Assembly: GCA_902574995.1 (NCBI GenBank)
Contig: CACGPP010000001.1
Coordinates: forward strand, 62,001-126,000
Direction of reading: 5' to 3'
Source of the DNA: an uncultured Alphaproteobacteria bacterium
GTDB taxonomy: Bacteria; Pseudomonadota; Alphaproteobacteria; HIMB59
Length of the DNA: 64,000 bases
Shown: in pieces, positions 43,695 through 52,773 of the stretch
How positions within the stretch are numbered: the stretch's first letter is position 1
How the letters are laid out: each line of letters starts with the position of its first letter
Position numbers and translations under genes: made by a program
The notes under the pieces: model-generated
The model's database searches: none
What the model was told of the DNA's origin: nothing
Seen by the model: the letters and a program-made list of their open reading frames with translations, nothing else

Positions 43695-45479
43695 TTAAAA
43701 ATATTTAACTTTAATTTTTTCTTTGCTCTTAGGTTTATCTGTAAAATCTACTACTTTGACATTTGTAGGCACAGTCGGTTTAATAATTTTATTTTGAATT
43801 TCTGCATTAGTATTTGCTTTTTGATTTGAATTTTGCGCACTTGATAAATTATTATCATTAGATTTCTTTTGAGTATGACCAAACATTCCTTCAAGAATAG
43901 TATTTGGATTAATATCCTCTTTCTCAAAGGTCTCAAATATGCTCCCATCTCTAAAAACTAAAACTCGATGACATAATCCTATAAATTCCTCGAGTTCACT
44001 TGATAGAAATATCGCTGTACCACCTTCATTTACAAAAATTCTTAAGTGTTTATATAAGTCTCGTTTTGCGCCAACATCAATACCTCTCGCTGGATCATTA
44101 AGTATTAGTATTTTTGGAGTTGTTGTGAAAGCTCTGGCAATCATGACTTTTTGCTGATTTCCCCCACTCAATGAGGTAATAAGATTATTCTTTGGACCTG
44201 TCTTAATACTTAATCTTTCTACTTCCCAATCAAAAATACCGTTTAATTCCATCCATTTAATAAAACCAATAAATCCACCTGATGTTTTAGCTTGTTTTCC
44301 TTTATATAAAGGTATGACCATATTTTCATATATGCTCATGTTAGGAAAAATACCCTCTTTTTTTCTATCTCCAGATACATATCCAACTCCACTTTTCTTG
44401 GCATCTAACAAGCTATTAACAGTAGTGTAATCTTTCTTGGTTCTTTCTCTTTCCTCATCAGACTGTTTAACAATTACTTCTCCGCTAAGTGGTTGATCGA
44501 TACCTGCCAGAGCCTTAACAAAATTATCTTGTCCTTGCCCATCAAGTCCTGTGACTCCAAGTATCTCACCTTTTGGAAGATCAAAGTTAATAAGATCTCC
44601 ATTTTCCCAAACTTTTAAGTCTTTAGCAGACAAAACTATTTCATCTGAGATTGAGTCAGGAGGTGTAGCTTTTATTTCTGATGCTGTAGAAAATTTTTTA
44701 TCACCTGTCATAAGTCCAAGAAGATTTTTTTCAGTAATTTCCTCTCCTGCTAAAACTCCAACATCAACCCCATCTCTCATAACTGTTGCTCTATCGCTTA
44801 TTCTAACTAGCTCTGCAATTCTGTGAGTTACAATAAAGATTGCTGCACCTTGATCTCTTAATGTTCTCATTTTTGCAAAAAGTCTTTCTGTAGAGTCAAA
44901 ATCGAGAGCAGCTGATGACTCATCTAAAATTAGTACTTTAGGATTTCTTAAAAATGCTCTACCAATTGTTATCCAAGCTTTCATACCAAGAGATAATTGA
45001 CTTGCTATTGTATATGGATCGACAAATTCACCGGATAGCTCTAACATTATTGAGGCAGCTTTTTCGACCCTATCTCGATGTGCTAATTTTTTCCCGAAAA
45101 AAGAGTCATATCCAATAAATAAATTTTCATAAACAGTAGCCTCTTCAGCTATCATCACTTCTTGAAAAACTGTTGCGATACCTATTCTTTGAGCTTCAAT
45201 TGGGGAATTGGGTGAATGCCCCATAATAGAGACCTTTCCTTTGTCCAATGGTAAAACTCCTGAAATAACCTTTGCCAATGTGCTCTTACCACATCCATTA
45301 CCACCGACAATGGCGTGTATTTCACCAAAGTTAGCTTTGAAATTTACCCCGTTTAGGGCTTTTGTAACACCAAAGGACTTTGATGCATCTTGAACATAAA
45401 TATCTCCTCCGACCTTAGAGGAGTTAGACTGTGCCCCATTCCCGTTTGGGGCACTGTCCAAAGTTTTTTCTTCATTCAT
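43695..45479 (-). CDS. Tandem ATP-binding subunit of the fourth importer, altered motifs
   Basis: An RbsA-type double ATPase, but 594 residues instead of about 500. Domain 1 has Walker A GGNGCGKST, a weak signature LSLGMKAWITIGRA and Walker B LILDESSAALD (Pro-Thr of DEPT replaced by Ser-Ser). Domain 2 has a degenerate P-loop GLDGQGQDNFV, signature LSGGNQQKVMIARAF and LILNDPARGIDVG, with Asp where a Glu is usual. Residues from about 530 form a Lys/Asn-rich tail. The first 25 residues (rich in Gly, Asn, Ser) lie over an RNA hairpin (45431-45454). It belongs with the binding protein at 45492 and the permeases at 49090 and 51367 on the other strand. Confidence 0.87.
   Translation of the reverse strand: MNEEKTLDSAPNGNGAQSNSSKVGGDIYVQDASKSFGVTKALNGVNFKANFGEIHAIVGGNGCGKSTLAKVISGVLPLDKGKVSIMGHSPNSPIEAQRIGIATVFQEVMIAEEATVYENLFIGYDSFFGKKLAHRDRVEKAASIMLELSGEFVDPYTIASQLSLGMKAWITIGRAFLRNPKVLILDESSAALDFDSTERLFAKMRTLRDQGAAIFIVTHRIAELVRISDRATVMRDGVDVGVLAGEEITEKNLLGLMTGDKKFSTASEIKATPPDSISDEIVLSAKDLKVWENGDLINFDLPKGEILGVTGLDGQGQDNFVKALAGIDQPLSGEVIVKQSDEERERTKKDYTTVNSLLDAKKSGVGYVSGDRKKEGIFPNMSIYENMVIPLYKGKQAKTSGGFIGFIKWMELNGIFDWEVERLSIKTGPKNNLITSLSGGNQQKVMIARAFTTTPKILILNDPARGIDVGAKRDLYKHLRIFVNEGGTAIFLSSELEEFIGLCHRVLVFRDGSIFETFEKEDINPNTILEGMFGHTQKKSNDNNLSSAQNSNQKANTNAEIQNKIIKPTVPTNVKVVDFTDKPKSKEKIKVKYF
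45431..45454 (-). terminator. Hairpin inside the start of the ATPase gene
   Basis: Stem GTGCCCCA / TGGGGCAC (8 bp) with an 8-base loop, 38 bases after the binding-protein stop. Three other binding-protein genes here are followed by hairpins in intergenic space; in this operon the gap is only 12 bases and the hairpin falls in codons 9-17 of the ATPase. It may adjust the ratio of binding protein to ATPase. Confidence 0.6.
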
Positions 45480-45491
45480 TAATTACTTAAA

Positions 45492-46652
45492 TTAAAGTAA
45501 TGCTTCTCCACGATCGAAGAAATTATTTAAGTATTCATCACTAGCCCAGTTTTCAATTCCAACAGTTCTAAACTCACTTGAGTTTCTGTCACAATCTTCA
45601 GGAACAAAGGACTGAATAGTCTCAACATCTTCTTCATATGGAGGAACTAAGATAGACTGGATTTTAAGACCCTGACCATACATAGTTCTTAAAAGAACAT
45701 TCATTGCAAACTCTGCATCATCTCCTGGAGGCCATGCATAGACCGCTCTGTCGATAAAGTCTGGATTATTTCTCCAATAGCAGAACGCACCAATTTCTCC
45801 ACCCAAAGCCATAGGCACCATTGGTCTTCCAGATGATTCTAGAGCGTTAAGTGCTCCGGACTCTCCTGAAGACTGAACAGCAAATCCGTCAACTTCAATT
45901 GTGTTAGCTGATAACCATTTTTGAAGTTCAGCTTGAGCAATTTGTGGTGTCCACATGTGTGCAATTTCAGCAACAACAGTAATGTCTGGATATTCTGCAA
46001 ATCCATCTAGCATACCTTGGTGCTGTGAGTCAGATGCTGATGTTCCAGGAATTCCTTCCATGATAACAACATTACCTTCACCACCAATAGTTTCTGCTAA
46101 CCATTGTGCAATATAATATCCGGTTAATTTATAGTTAACAGATGTACTGATAGCAAATTCTGAAGTTAAGTATCCTGTCATTGATGCAGTAGGAACACCT
46201 TTTCCATACGCATACTCAATAGTTGGATTTAATGCAACAGGATTTGAGCAACAGACTATTAATCCGTCAACTCCTTGATCAGTTAACTGTCTCATTTGTT
46301 GAATTTGAACCGCGTCTTTTAGGTTAGATTGTGTAACAACGATATCATTAAGAATACCTGCTGCTTTCATTTTTGGTAAATAGTCACCGTACAATCTCTC
46401 CATCACACCTTTTCTCCATAGATTACCTGCGTAAGAACTTGCATAACCGATAGTCCAAGGAAGTGGTCTATCACTTTTCCAATTTCTGTATACACTTTCA
46501 CCAAGCGGTTGGTTAGGATCCATAAAGTCAGGATTATAAACGAAGTCTCTAATATCAGCTGGAATTTCGTCTAAAATGTCAGCATTTAAGTTACCTGCGA
46601 CACCGACAAAACTAACAGCTAAAATAGCTATGAACTTTTTAAGCAATGTCAT
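45492..46652 (-). CDS. Periplasmic binding protein of the fourth importer
   Basis: A class B periplasmic binding protein of 386 residues. I use ATG 46652, since it is preceded by GGAGGAT and yields a signal peptide (MTLLKKFIAILAVSFVGVAGNLNA); an upstream in-frame ATG at 46733 would place residues in front that do not look like a signal. Core segments: PWTIGYASSYAGNLWRKGVM, GVDGLIVCCSNPVALNP, MEGIPGTSASDSQHQGMLDG and YAWPPGDDAEFAMNVLL. It is larger than usual and contains extra N-terminal and C-terminal parts. The ligand is unknown; the locus suggests a nitrogen-containing or carboxylate compound. Confidence 0.86.
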   Translation of the reverse strand: MTLLKKFIAILAVSFVGVAGNLNADILDEIPADIRDFVYNPDFMDPNQPLGESVYRNWKSDRPLPWTIGYASSYAGNLWRKGVMERLYGDYLPKMKAAGILNDIVVTQSNLKDAVQIQQMRQLTDQGVDGLIVCCSNPVALNPTIEYAYGKGVPTASMTGYLTSEFAISTSVNYKLTGYYIAQWLAETIGGEGNVVIMEGIPGTSASDSQHQGMLDGFAEYPDITVVAEIAHMWTPQIAQAELQKWLSANTIEVDGFAVQSSGESGALNALESSGRPMVPMALGGEIGAFCYWRNNPDFIDRAVYAWPPGDDAEFAMNVLLRTMYGQGLKIQSILVPPYEEDVETIQSFVPEDCDRNSSEFRTVGIENWASDEYLNNFFDRGEALL

Positions 46653-46666
46653 AGTTTTATCCTCCT

Positions 46667-46682
46667 TACTTATATATAAGTA
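46667..46682. promoter_or_regulatory. Perfect 16-base palindrome before the binding-protein gene
   Basis: TACTTATATATAAGTA is a perfect palindrome in the 147-base divergent region between the two arms of the carboxylase/importer locus, just upstream of the binding-protein ribosome site. It could be an operator, but such AT-only repeats also arise by chance in this AT-rich genome. Confidence 0.4.
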
Positions 46683-46799
46683 TCTATAATAATACCTATA
46701 TTCTGAAAAATATAAGCAAAATTGTTCCAACATGTGGAAAAGATTTTCACATAAAAGCCTGATTTTCTGTAAATTATAAATGAGAGGAATTTATTATTC

Positions 46800-47585
46800 A
46801 TGGTCGATTTGAATTGCGATATGGGTGAGGGTTTTGGTATTTACTCCTTCGCAGATGACGAAGAAATAATGCCTTATATAGATGCTGCTAATGTAGCCTG
46901 TGGATTTCACGCCTCAGACCCAAACACAATAAGGAAAACTGTCGGGCTTGCAAAAAAATATGATGTGAAAGTTGGATCGCACCCTGCCTATCCTGACTTA
47001 GTAGGATTTGGAAGAAGGCCGATGAAAATGAAACGTGATGAAATCAAAAATCTTGTGATGTATCAAACTGGAGCCATCAAAGCCTTTCTTGATGAGTATG
47101 GAATGCCGTTAAACCATATCAAACCTCATGGATCTTTATATGGTGTCTCCGCGAAAGAGGAAGATGTGGCTCATGGAATTGCTGATGCAGCTGAAATTTT
47201 TAATGTTGGTATTTTCGGAATGGTTAATACTTTTCACGAAAAAGTATACAAAGAAAGAGGAATAAAATTTTATGGAGAATTTTACTCTGACTTGGAATAT
47301 GATGAAACAGGTTATTTGGTTATAGCCAAGGGTCGAAATAAATATTATCCAACTGATAGAGCTGTGGAGCGTTGTTTAAGAGCAATGAATGAAAATAAAG
47401 TTAAAACTGTTCAAGGAAACGATGTAGTTGTAGGATGTGAAACAATTTGTGTCCACTCTGACACTCCTAATGCTGTAGAAATCTTAAAGGCTCTGAGAGA
47501 AAAAATTTCCTCTGATAAAAAAATTCCACAAAAAACTTCAAACGGCAATCATACCAAAATGCCTTATATCGTTGATAAGAAATGA
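46800..47585 (+). CDS. pxpA: LamB/YcsF family 5-oxoprolinase subunit A
   Basis: A 261-residue TIM-barrel protein of the LamB/YcsF (PxpA) family. The opening VDLNCDMGEGFG and the segments NVACGFHASDPNTIRKTV, KVGSHPAYPDLVGFGRRPM and NHIKPHGSLYG hold the conserved Asp and His residues. PxpA cooperates with PxpBC to hydrolyse 5-oxoproline with ATP. It heads the plus-strand arm and overlaps the biotin carboxylase by 4 bases (ATGA), so hydrolysis and carboxylation are linked. A different lactam or amide may be the substrate. Confidence 0.9.
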   Translation: MVDLNCDMGEGFGIYSFADDEEIMPYIDAANVACGFHASDPNTIRKTVGLAKKYDVKVGSHPAYPDLVGFGRRPMKMKRDEIKNLVMYQTGAIKAFLDEYGMPLNHIKPHGSLYGVSAKEEDVAHGIADAAEIFNVGIFGMVNTFHEKVYKERGIKFYGEFYSDLEYDETGYLVIAKGRNKYYPTDRAVERCLRAMNENKVKTVQGNDVVVGCETICVHSDTPNAVEILKALREKISSDKKIPQKTSNGNHTKMPYIVDKK

Positions 47586-49084
47586 AAAAAATTTTAATTG
47601 CTAATCGCGGTGAAATAGCAAATAGAATTATAAAAAGTTGTAAAATATTAGGTCACAAATCTGTAGCTGTTTATTCAGATGCAGATAAGAATTCAAAGCA
47701 TGTAAGATTATCTGACGAGTCTTATTATATAGGACCTAGTAAAGCTCAGGAAAGTTATCTTTCTTACAATAAGATTTTAGAAATAGCTACAAAATCAAAT
47801 GTGGATGCTATTCATCCTGGTTTTGGTTTTTTATCAGAAAACGACACTTTTGCTCAAGAGGTTATAGACAGAGGTATCACATGGATTGGCCCAAAACCAA
47901 AATCAATAAAATCAATGGGAAATAAGGATATTGCTCGTGAATTAGCCTTAAATTCCAATATTCCTATTTGTCCAGGCATAAATAATGTTCACAAATTAAG
48001 TGATGAACAACTAAAGACAAAATGTGAAGAGATTGGCTACCCTTTACTTGTAAAATCAAGTGCTGGCGGTGGGGGGATAGGCATGAGCGTCGTCCAAAAT
48101 TTCAAAGACCTAGCCAATTCAATTGAAAAAACTAGTAATCTTGCTGCAAAATCTTTTGGTAATGGAGATATTTTTATTGAGAAATTTATCACCAACGCTC
48201 GACATATAGAGATACAAGTTTTTGGATTTGGTGCTAAGGGATCTGTACATTTATTCGAAAGAGATTGCTCTATGCAAAGAAGATATCAAAAGATAATTGA
48301 GGAGTCTCCGGCACCAGAGGTAGATAGAGAATTAATAAATAATATGGCACAAGCCGCTGTAAAATTATCTTCTGATGTAAATTACGAAGGAGCTGGAACT
48401 GTAGAGTTCATATATGATGTTCAAGAAATGAAATATTATTTTCTTGAGATGAATACAAGAATTCAAGTTGAACATCCTGTTACAGAGTTAGTGACAAATA
48501 ATGATTTAATTTCTATGCAAATAAATTTTGCCTTTAATAGAAAAAATAAATTTTTAAATCAAAATAAAATTAAAACTTATGGACATTCAATTGAATGCAG
48601 AGTCTATGCAGAGGATCCATCTCAAAATTTCTTACCATCTCCAGGAAAAATAACTAAATTAAAGTTCCCTAAAATACCAAATGGCATAAGATTAGATTGG
48701 GGATACGATGAAAGAGATGAAGTAAGTTTCTATTATGATCCGATGATAGGAAAAATTATATCTCACGACTTAATTCGAGACGATGCTATATCCAAATTAA
48801 TAAAATTTTTAGAAAGCACTCAGATTGAGGGCATTAAGACAAACATCCCTTTTTTAATTTGTCTTCTTAAAGACAAAAACTTCATAGATGGTAAACACAA
48901 CACTAAATATATCGAAAATAATTTAAACACTCTTATTAGTAAGATATCTTTTAAAAATGGCTTTACTAAAAATATTGATTTGGACTCAAAGAGAATTAAA
49001 ATTGTTGAAACAGACAAACTTAAAGTAGGTCATAGAAGATCGCAGTCTGACAGAGGGGGTATCAAAGTCGTTTATTTTGACTAA
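47582..49084 (+). CDS. Biotin carboxylase (ATP-grasp)
   Basis: A 500-residue biotin carboxylase. ILIANRGEIANRIIKSCK starts the first domain; AIHPGFGFLSEND, the Gly-rich ATP loop LLVKSSAGGGGIGM, ERDCSMQRRYQKIIEESPAP, EMNTRIQVEHPVTE with the catalytic and Mg-binding residues, and a C-terminal ECRVYAEDP follow. Its length fits a stand-alone AccC-like subunit with a C-terminal extension of about 50 residues. It would carboxylate the biotin on the carrier at 41238 using ATP and bicarbonate. In this locus the acceptor is not acetyl-CoA but, by neighbours, an amide- or urea-like compound. Confidence 0.9.
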   Translation: MKKILIANRGEIANRIIKSCKILGHKSVAVYSDADKNSKHVRLSDESYYIGPSKAQESYLSYNKILEIATKSNVDAIHPGFGFLSENDTFAQEVIDRGITWIGPKPKSIKSMGNKDIARELALNSNIPICPGINNVHKLSDEQLKTKCEEIGYPLLVKSSAGGGGIGMSVVQNFKDLANSIEKTSNLAAKSFGNGDIFIEKFITNARHIEIQVFGFGAKGSVHLFERDCSMQRRYQKIIEESPAPEVDRELINNMAQAAVKLSSDVNYEGAGTVEFIYDVQEMKYYFLEMNTRIQVEHPVTELVTNNDLISMQINFAFNRKNKFLNQNKIKTYGHSIECRVYAEDPSQNFLPSPGKITKLKFPKIPNGIRLDWGYDERDEVSFYYDPMIGKIISHDLIRDDAISKLIKFLESTQIEGIKTNIPFLICLLKDKNFIDGKHNTKYIENNLNTLISKISFKNGFTKNIDLDSKRIKIVETDKLKVGHRRSQSDRGGIKVVYFD

Positions 49085-49089
49085 TTATA

Positions 49090-51363
49090 ATGGTTAATCA
49101 ACTTGTAGCAGCAATAAAACCCTCTCAAATTCCAGGTTCTGATCCCCAGTCAACAAAATACTTAATCGTTCCAATATTTATATTTTTTGCCCTAATGATT
49201 TTTGCAATGATTAGAGGACCACAAATAATTTCAGGCTCGGGTATTGGAACTGCAATTATGGTTTCAACACCTCTTATTCTTGCTACTTATGCTCTTACTG
49301 CGTTGGCTTTAGCCGGCAGAGTGACAGTCGATTTATCAATAGGACCACTTATTGGTTTTATTAATGTAACTACAATACAACTTTATGCTGCAGGTTACAT
49401 TCAATCGCCAGTTGCGTATTTCATATGTGCTCTTGCAATAGGAGTAATTTACCAATTTCTTTATGCCTTAATCGTAATTTTTATCAGAGTTCAACCAATA
49501 ATAGTTGCCTTAAGTATGTTTCTTGCTTTCTCTGGTATCAATTTAGTTATTTTACCAAGACCAGGAGGAAGAGCACCTGATTGGATGTTATCTTGGAGTG
49601 CTGGAACTGAGGTAGTACAACCCACACTGATACTTTTAATTTTTTCGACACTTATTTGGTATGCACTAACTCATACTGCTTACTGGCAACATTTAAAATT
49701 AATGGGTTCAGATGAAAAGTCTGCTTATACAAGTGGAGTGAGAATTTACATTGTAAGAATTGGTGCTCATATTATCGGTGGAGTTTACGCTGCACTCGCA
49801 GCTATTGCTTTTACAGGTTTGATTGGTTCCGGAGACCCAACTCAAGGTACTACTTATACATTGATGGCAGTTACAGCACTTGTATTAGGTGGGTCAAGTT
49901 TAATTGGTGGAAGAGGCGGTGCGTTTGGAGCTATTCTAGGTTCAGTTAACATTTATTTGATAAATTTTATTCTATCAACTTTTAGGTTTGAAAGATTTCA
50001 AAGTTTCGTAACAGACTTATCATATGGTGCGGTATTGGTGGCTTCTCTTTTAATACTTATTGCGCTTCCTTATATTCAAAAAGCATTCAAAAATTTATCA
50101 GTTTTTGTATTTTTTATTATTGGAACATTAAGTGCTGCTGCTGTTCAAATTCATATGAAATTTGATCAAGTAACCAGAGGGACTGTGGGAGGTTTTGGAG
50201 GTAAATCTAAAGATGCTGAAATTTTTGAAAAAGCTCTTGAGTCCGGGAGTGATTGTTTAATCACAGGTAAGGCATGCGCAGAGGGTGGAAATTCTACAGT
50301 TTGGATGTTTATTGCTATCGGAATAGCAGCTTTGATTTATCTCGTCTATTTGCTTGTTAAACATAGAGATGGCCCAACAGTGTCTTTTATTATTGCATCA
50401 ATTGTTATTTTCTTCGGTTGTGTTTGGAGTGGCACAAGAGAGGCTTATTTCGTTAACGCTGATTTAGGTACCAACTTACAATATATTTTAAATTATGCTC
50501 CTCAGTATTTTACATCTGAATATCTAAGAGTTGGTGCAGGATTGCCTGATTTTTCATCTTCCTCGAGTGCTTTGGTTGGCCTCGCTTACGCTGTCGCAAC
50601 TTTAGGAGGAATAGTTTTCTTTACATCTGCGATAGTCATAATTGCTATGCCAAGATTTAGAAAAGAAATCAAAACACAAACATTGGTATTATTTGCAATA
50701 GCAATTTCATTTATTGTATTTGCTGCAATATCTTATTACGGAATTGAGTCAAATAGACAGAGTTTCTTCGGCATAGATGGATACGCTGTAATATTAATTT
50801 TATTTTTACTTTTTTTACTCACGGCACCAACTCTTTTTTCGAATATCAATTTGAATAATGTTTTCATTATTTTCCTCGGTGTATTAGCAATACTCGCTGT
50901 ATACTTTTTAGCCTCACCATCTGGAACAATTATTACTGATGATGGAAGTAAGTTTTACTCTCCAATTATTACAGAATTAATTGTTGGCGATACATCATCA
51001 ATCAATTATACAAGACCTATACGAGGAGAATTTATCACAAGTGATGTTACTTGGCTTAAAGAAGCAGCTCTAATTATATTTGCAATATTTGTATTTCAAT
51101 TTTTTACATATTTAACAATGGGAGCAAAAATATCATTTGCTAGATTCAGACCTTACATTGCTATTTTAAGTATAGCTGCATTAACATGGTCTGCGATGTT
51201 CTTCGCAATTGGTTATCCTTATTGGAAAATGATTTTAATTACTGCAATTGGAATAGCTATATCGCCTCTGATATGGCAAGCGTTTGGTGTTTATAAAATA
51301 AAATTAAAATCTCAAGAAGGACTTGAAAAATGGGGAGGTCTATCAGAAGATAGAAAAGTTTAG
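49090..51363 (+). CDS. Sugar-type ABC permease with a long C-terminal membrane extension
   Basis: A 757-residue membrane protein, about twice the usual length. The first 340 residues are an RbsC-type permease: LAGRVTVDLSIGPLIGFINV, VQPIIVALSMFLAFSG, MGSDEKSAYTSGVRIYIVR and VLGGSSLIGGRGGAFGAILG. From about residue 340 to the end there are roughly nine more hydrophobic segments separated by polar loops, not recognisable as a second permease, with a soluble loop containing GSDCLITGKACAEGG. The reading frame is continuous. It follows the biotin carboxylase by 5 bases and precedes the second permease by 3. Confidence 0.85.
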   Translation: MVNQLVAAIKPSQIPGSDPQSTKYLIVPIFIFFALMIFAMIRGPQIISGSGIGTAIMVSTPLILATYALTALALAGRVTVDLSIGPLIGFINVTTIQLYAAGYIQSPVAYFICALAIGVIYQFLYALIVIFIRVQPIIVALSMFLAFSGINLVILPRPGGRAPDWMLSWSAGTEVVQPTLILLIFSTLIWYALTHTAYWQHLKLMGSDEKSAYTSGVRIYIVRIGAHIIGGVYAALAAIAFTGLIGSGDPTQGTTYTLMAVTALVLGGSSLIGGRGGAFGAILGSVNIYLINFILSTFRFERFQSFVTDLSYGAVLVASLLILIALPYIQKAFKNLSVFVFFIIGTLSAAAVQIHMKFDQVTRGTVGGFGGKSKDAEIFEKALESGSDCLITGKACAEGGNSTVWMFIAIGIAALIYLVYLLVKHRDGPTVSFIIASIVIFFGCVWSGTREAYFVNADLGTNLQYILNYAPQYFTSEYLRVGAGLPDFSSSSSALVGLAYAVATLGGIVFFTSAIVIIAMPRFRKEIKTQTLVLFAIAISFIVFAAISYYGIESNRQSFFGIDGYAVILILFLLFLLTAPTLFSNINLNNVFIIFLGVLAILAVYFLASPSGTIITDDGSKFYSPIITELIVGDTSSINYTRPIRGEFITSDVTWLKEAALIIFAIFVFQFFTYLTMGAKISFARFRPYIAILSIAALTWSAMFFAIGYPYWKMILITAIGIAISPLIWQAFGVYKIKLKSQEGLEKWGGLSEDRKV

Positions 51364-51366
51364 TAA

Positions 51367-52758
51367 ATGGAGAAAAGAACTCATAATTTTTTAAAAGGAC
51401 TTGGAATTCTTTTTGCTGTTGCTGCTGGGATAGGTACTGCAGTTCTTGGTTATGTAGATAGAACTGATTGGATACAGGTTGCATTTTACTCTGTAGCTGT
51501 TGTTGCCATTATTCTTTGGGGCTGGCATTTTTTCTTAGTTAGATGGTCTTATCGATCTTTAGTAAAGGAAGATGGATCTAAACCTCCTGAAACTACTGAA
51601 ACCTCAAGTAAAAGAAGCCTTTTTTGGGACCTCATTGCAAAGAACTGGATAGCTGTTACGGGGTTTTTACTTCTTTTAGGCCTTTTTATATTACTATGTT
51701 TTTTGGTACCCGGGTTCTTCTCAGGTAGAACAGTCGTATCAGCAATCATATTATTAGGTTTTTTAATCTTAGCATTTCTTGCTTACAAATTTTTAAACAT
51801 TAACAAAAGCGTAATTATAGGAGTCGCCGTACTAGTTGGTCTTTTTATAATAGGATCAGTTTCTATTGATGGCTTCTTATCATTACAGAATATTAAATCT
51901 ATGTTAGTTTTTGCTTCTTTCTTAGGAATTGCAACAATTGGACAGACATTAGTTGTGATGTTAGGCGGCCTCGATTTATCAATACCATTTTTAATCGGAG
52001 CGACTAATTTAGGATTAATGTCACTTATTTCACTTGGAGTTCCTCCTTGGCTTGCGTTTATAGTTATTCTTGCATTTGGCACGATCGTCGGGCTTTTTAA
52101 TGGGTTGATAAGTTTTAACCTCCAAGGTCAATCACTAATAGTCACGCTTGGAGTTGGCTTCATGGTAGTAGGTGGAGTACAGATATTGGTATCACTTCCT
52201 ACTGTTACAGGTGGAACTGTTTTTGGTGTTGTTCCAGATTGGTTAAAAAATTTAGCCTCATTAAATGGAAAATTTTTTGGTCTTCCAATACCTCCAGTTA
52301 TTCTAATTTGGATATTGATTTCAATTTTATTAATTGTTGGACTTAGACACACTAAGTGGGGAAGGAATCTATATGCTGTTGGTGGAAAAAGGTTATCTGC
52401 TGACAGATTGTCAATTTCTGAGAGAGCATATTGGGTTGGAGTTTATGTCATTAGTGGATTTACCTCCGCAGCAACCGGGGCAATGTTACTGGGTTGGAGT
52501 GGTGGAGGGTTCATTGGTGTAGGTGATCAATATCTATTTTTAACAGTGGCAGCTGTGGCTGTAGGAGGAACTTCCTTATTAGGTGGATATGGAGGATACG
52601 GCTTTACAGTAATCGGTGTTCTTGCACTGCAAGTAATTAGTACATTTTTGGCAGGTCTAGGCTTAAGTTTTGAGGGTCAGCAATTTATATTTGGTCTTCT
52701 TATTTTACCTCTTGTTGCTCTTTACTCCAGAGCACCCCATATTAGGGAGCAAATATAA
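51367..52758 (+). CDS. Sugar-type ABC permease with N-terminal membrane extension
   Basis: A 463-residue permease. From about residue 175 it is RbsC-like: MLGGLDLSIPFLIGATNLG (the family AGGIDLSVG motif), QGQSLIVTLGVGFMVVGGVQ, RHTKWGRNLYAVGGKRLSAD and AVAVGGTSLLGGYGGYG. The first 170 residues add about five membrane segments with a charged loop (RSLVKEDGSKPPETTETSSK). It likely forms a heterodimer with the preceding permease; both are extended, in opposite ends, which suggests that the extensions pack together. The rhodopsin gene starts 123 bases downstream. Confidence 0.85.
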   Translation: MEKRTHNFLKGLGILFAVAAGIGTAVLGYVDRTDWIQVAFYSVAVVAIILWGWHFFLVRWSYRSLVKEDGSKPPETTETSSKRSLFWDLIAKNWIAVTGFLLLLGLFILLCFLVPGFFSGRTVVSAIILLGFLILAFLAYKFLNINKSVIIGVAVLVGLFIIGSVSIDGFLSLQNIKSMLVFASFLGIATIGQTLVVMLGGLDLSIPFLIGATNLGLMSLISLGVPPWLAFIVILAFGTIVGLFNGLISFNLQGQSLIVTLGVGFMVVGGVQILVSLPTVTGGTVFGVVPDWLKNLASLNGKFFGLPIPPVILIWILISILLIVGLRHTKWGRNLYAVGGKRLSADRLSISERAYWVGVYVISGFTSAATGAMLLGWSGGGFIGVGDQYLFLTVAAVAVGGTSLLGGYGGYGFTVIGVLALQVISTFLAGLGLSFEGQQFIFGLLILPLVALYSRAPHIREQI

Positions 52759-52773
52759 AAAAATGTCTTTAAT

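Noticed and set aside
49090..51363. The long permease as two genes joined by a missed stop or frameshift.
   Set aside because: The frame is open throughout, codon use does not change, and there is no internal ribosome site with a start near residue 340; the second part is not a recognisable separate permease.
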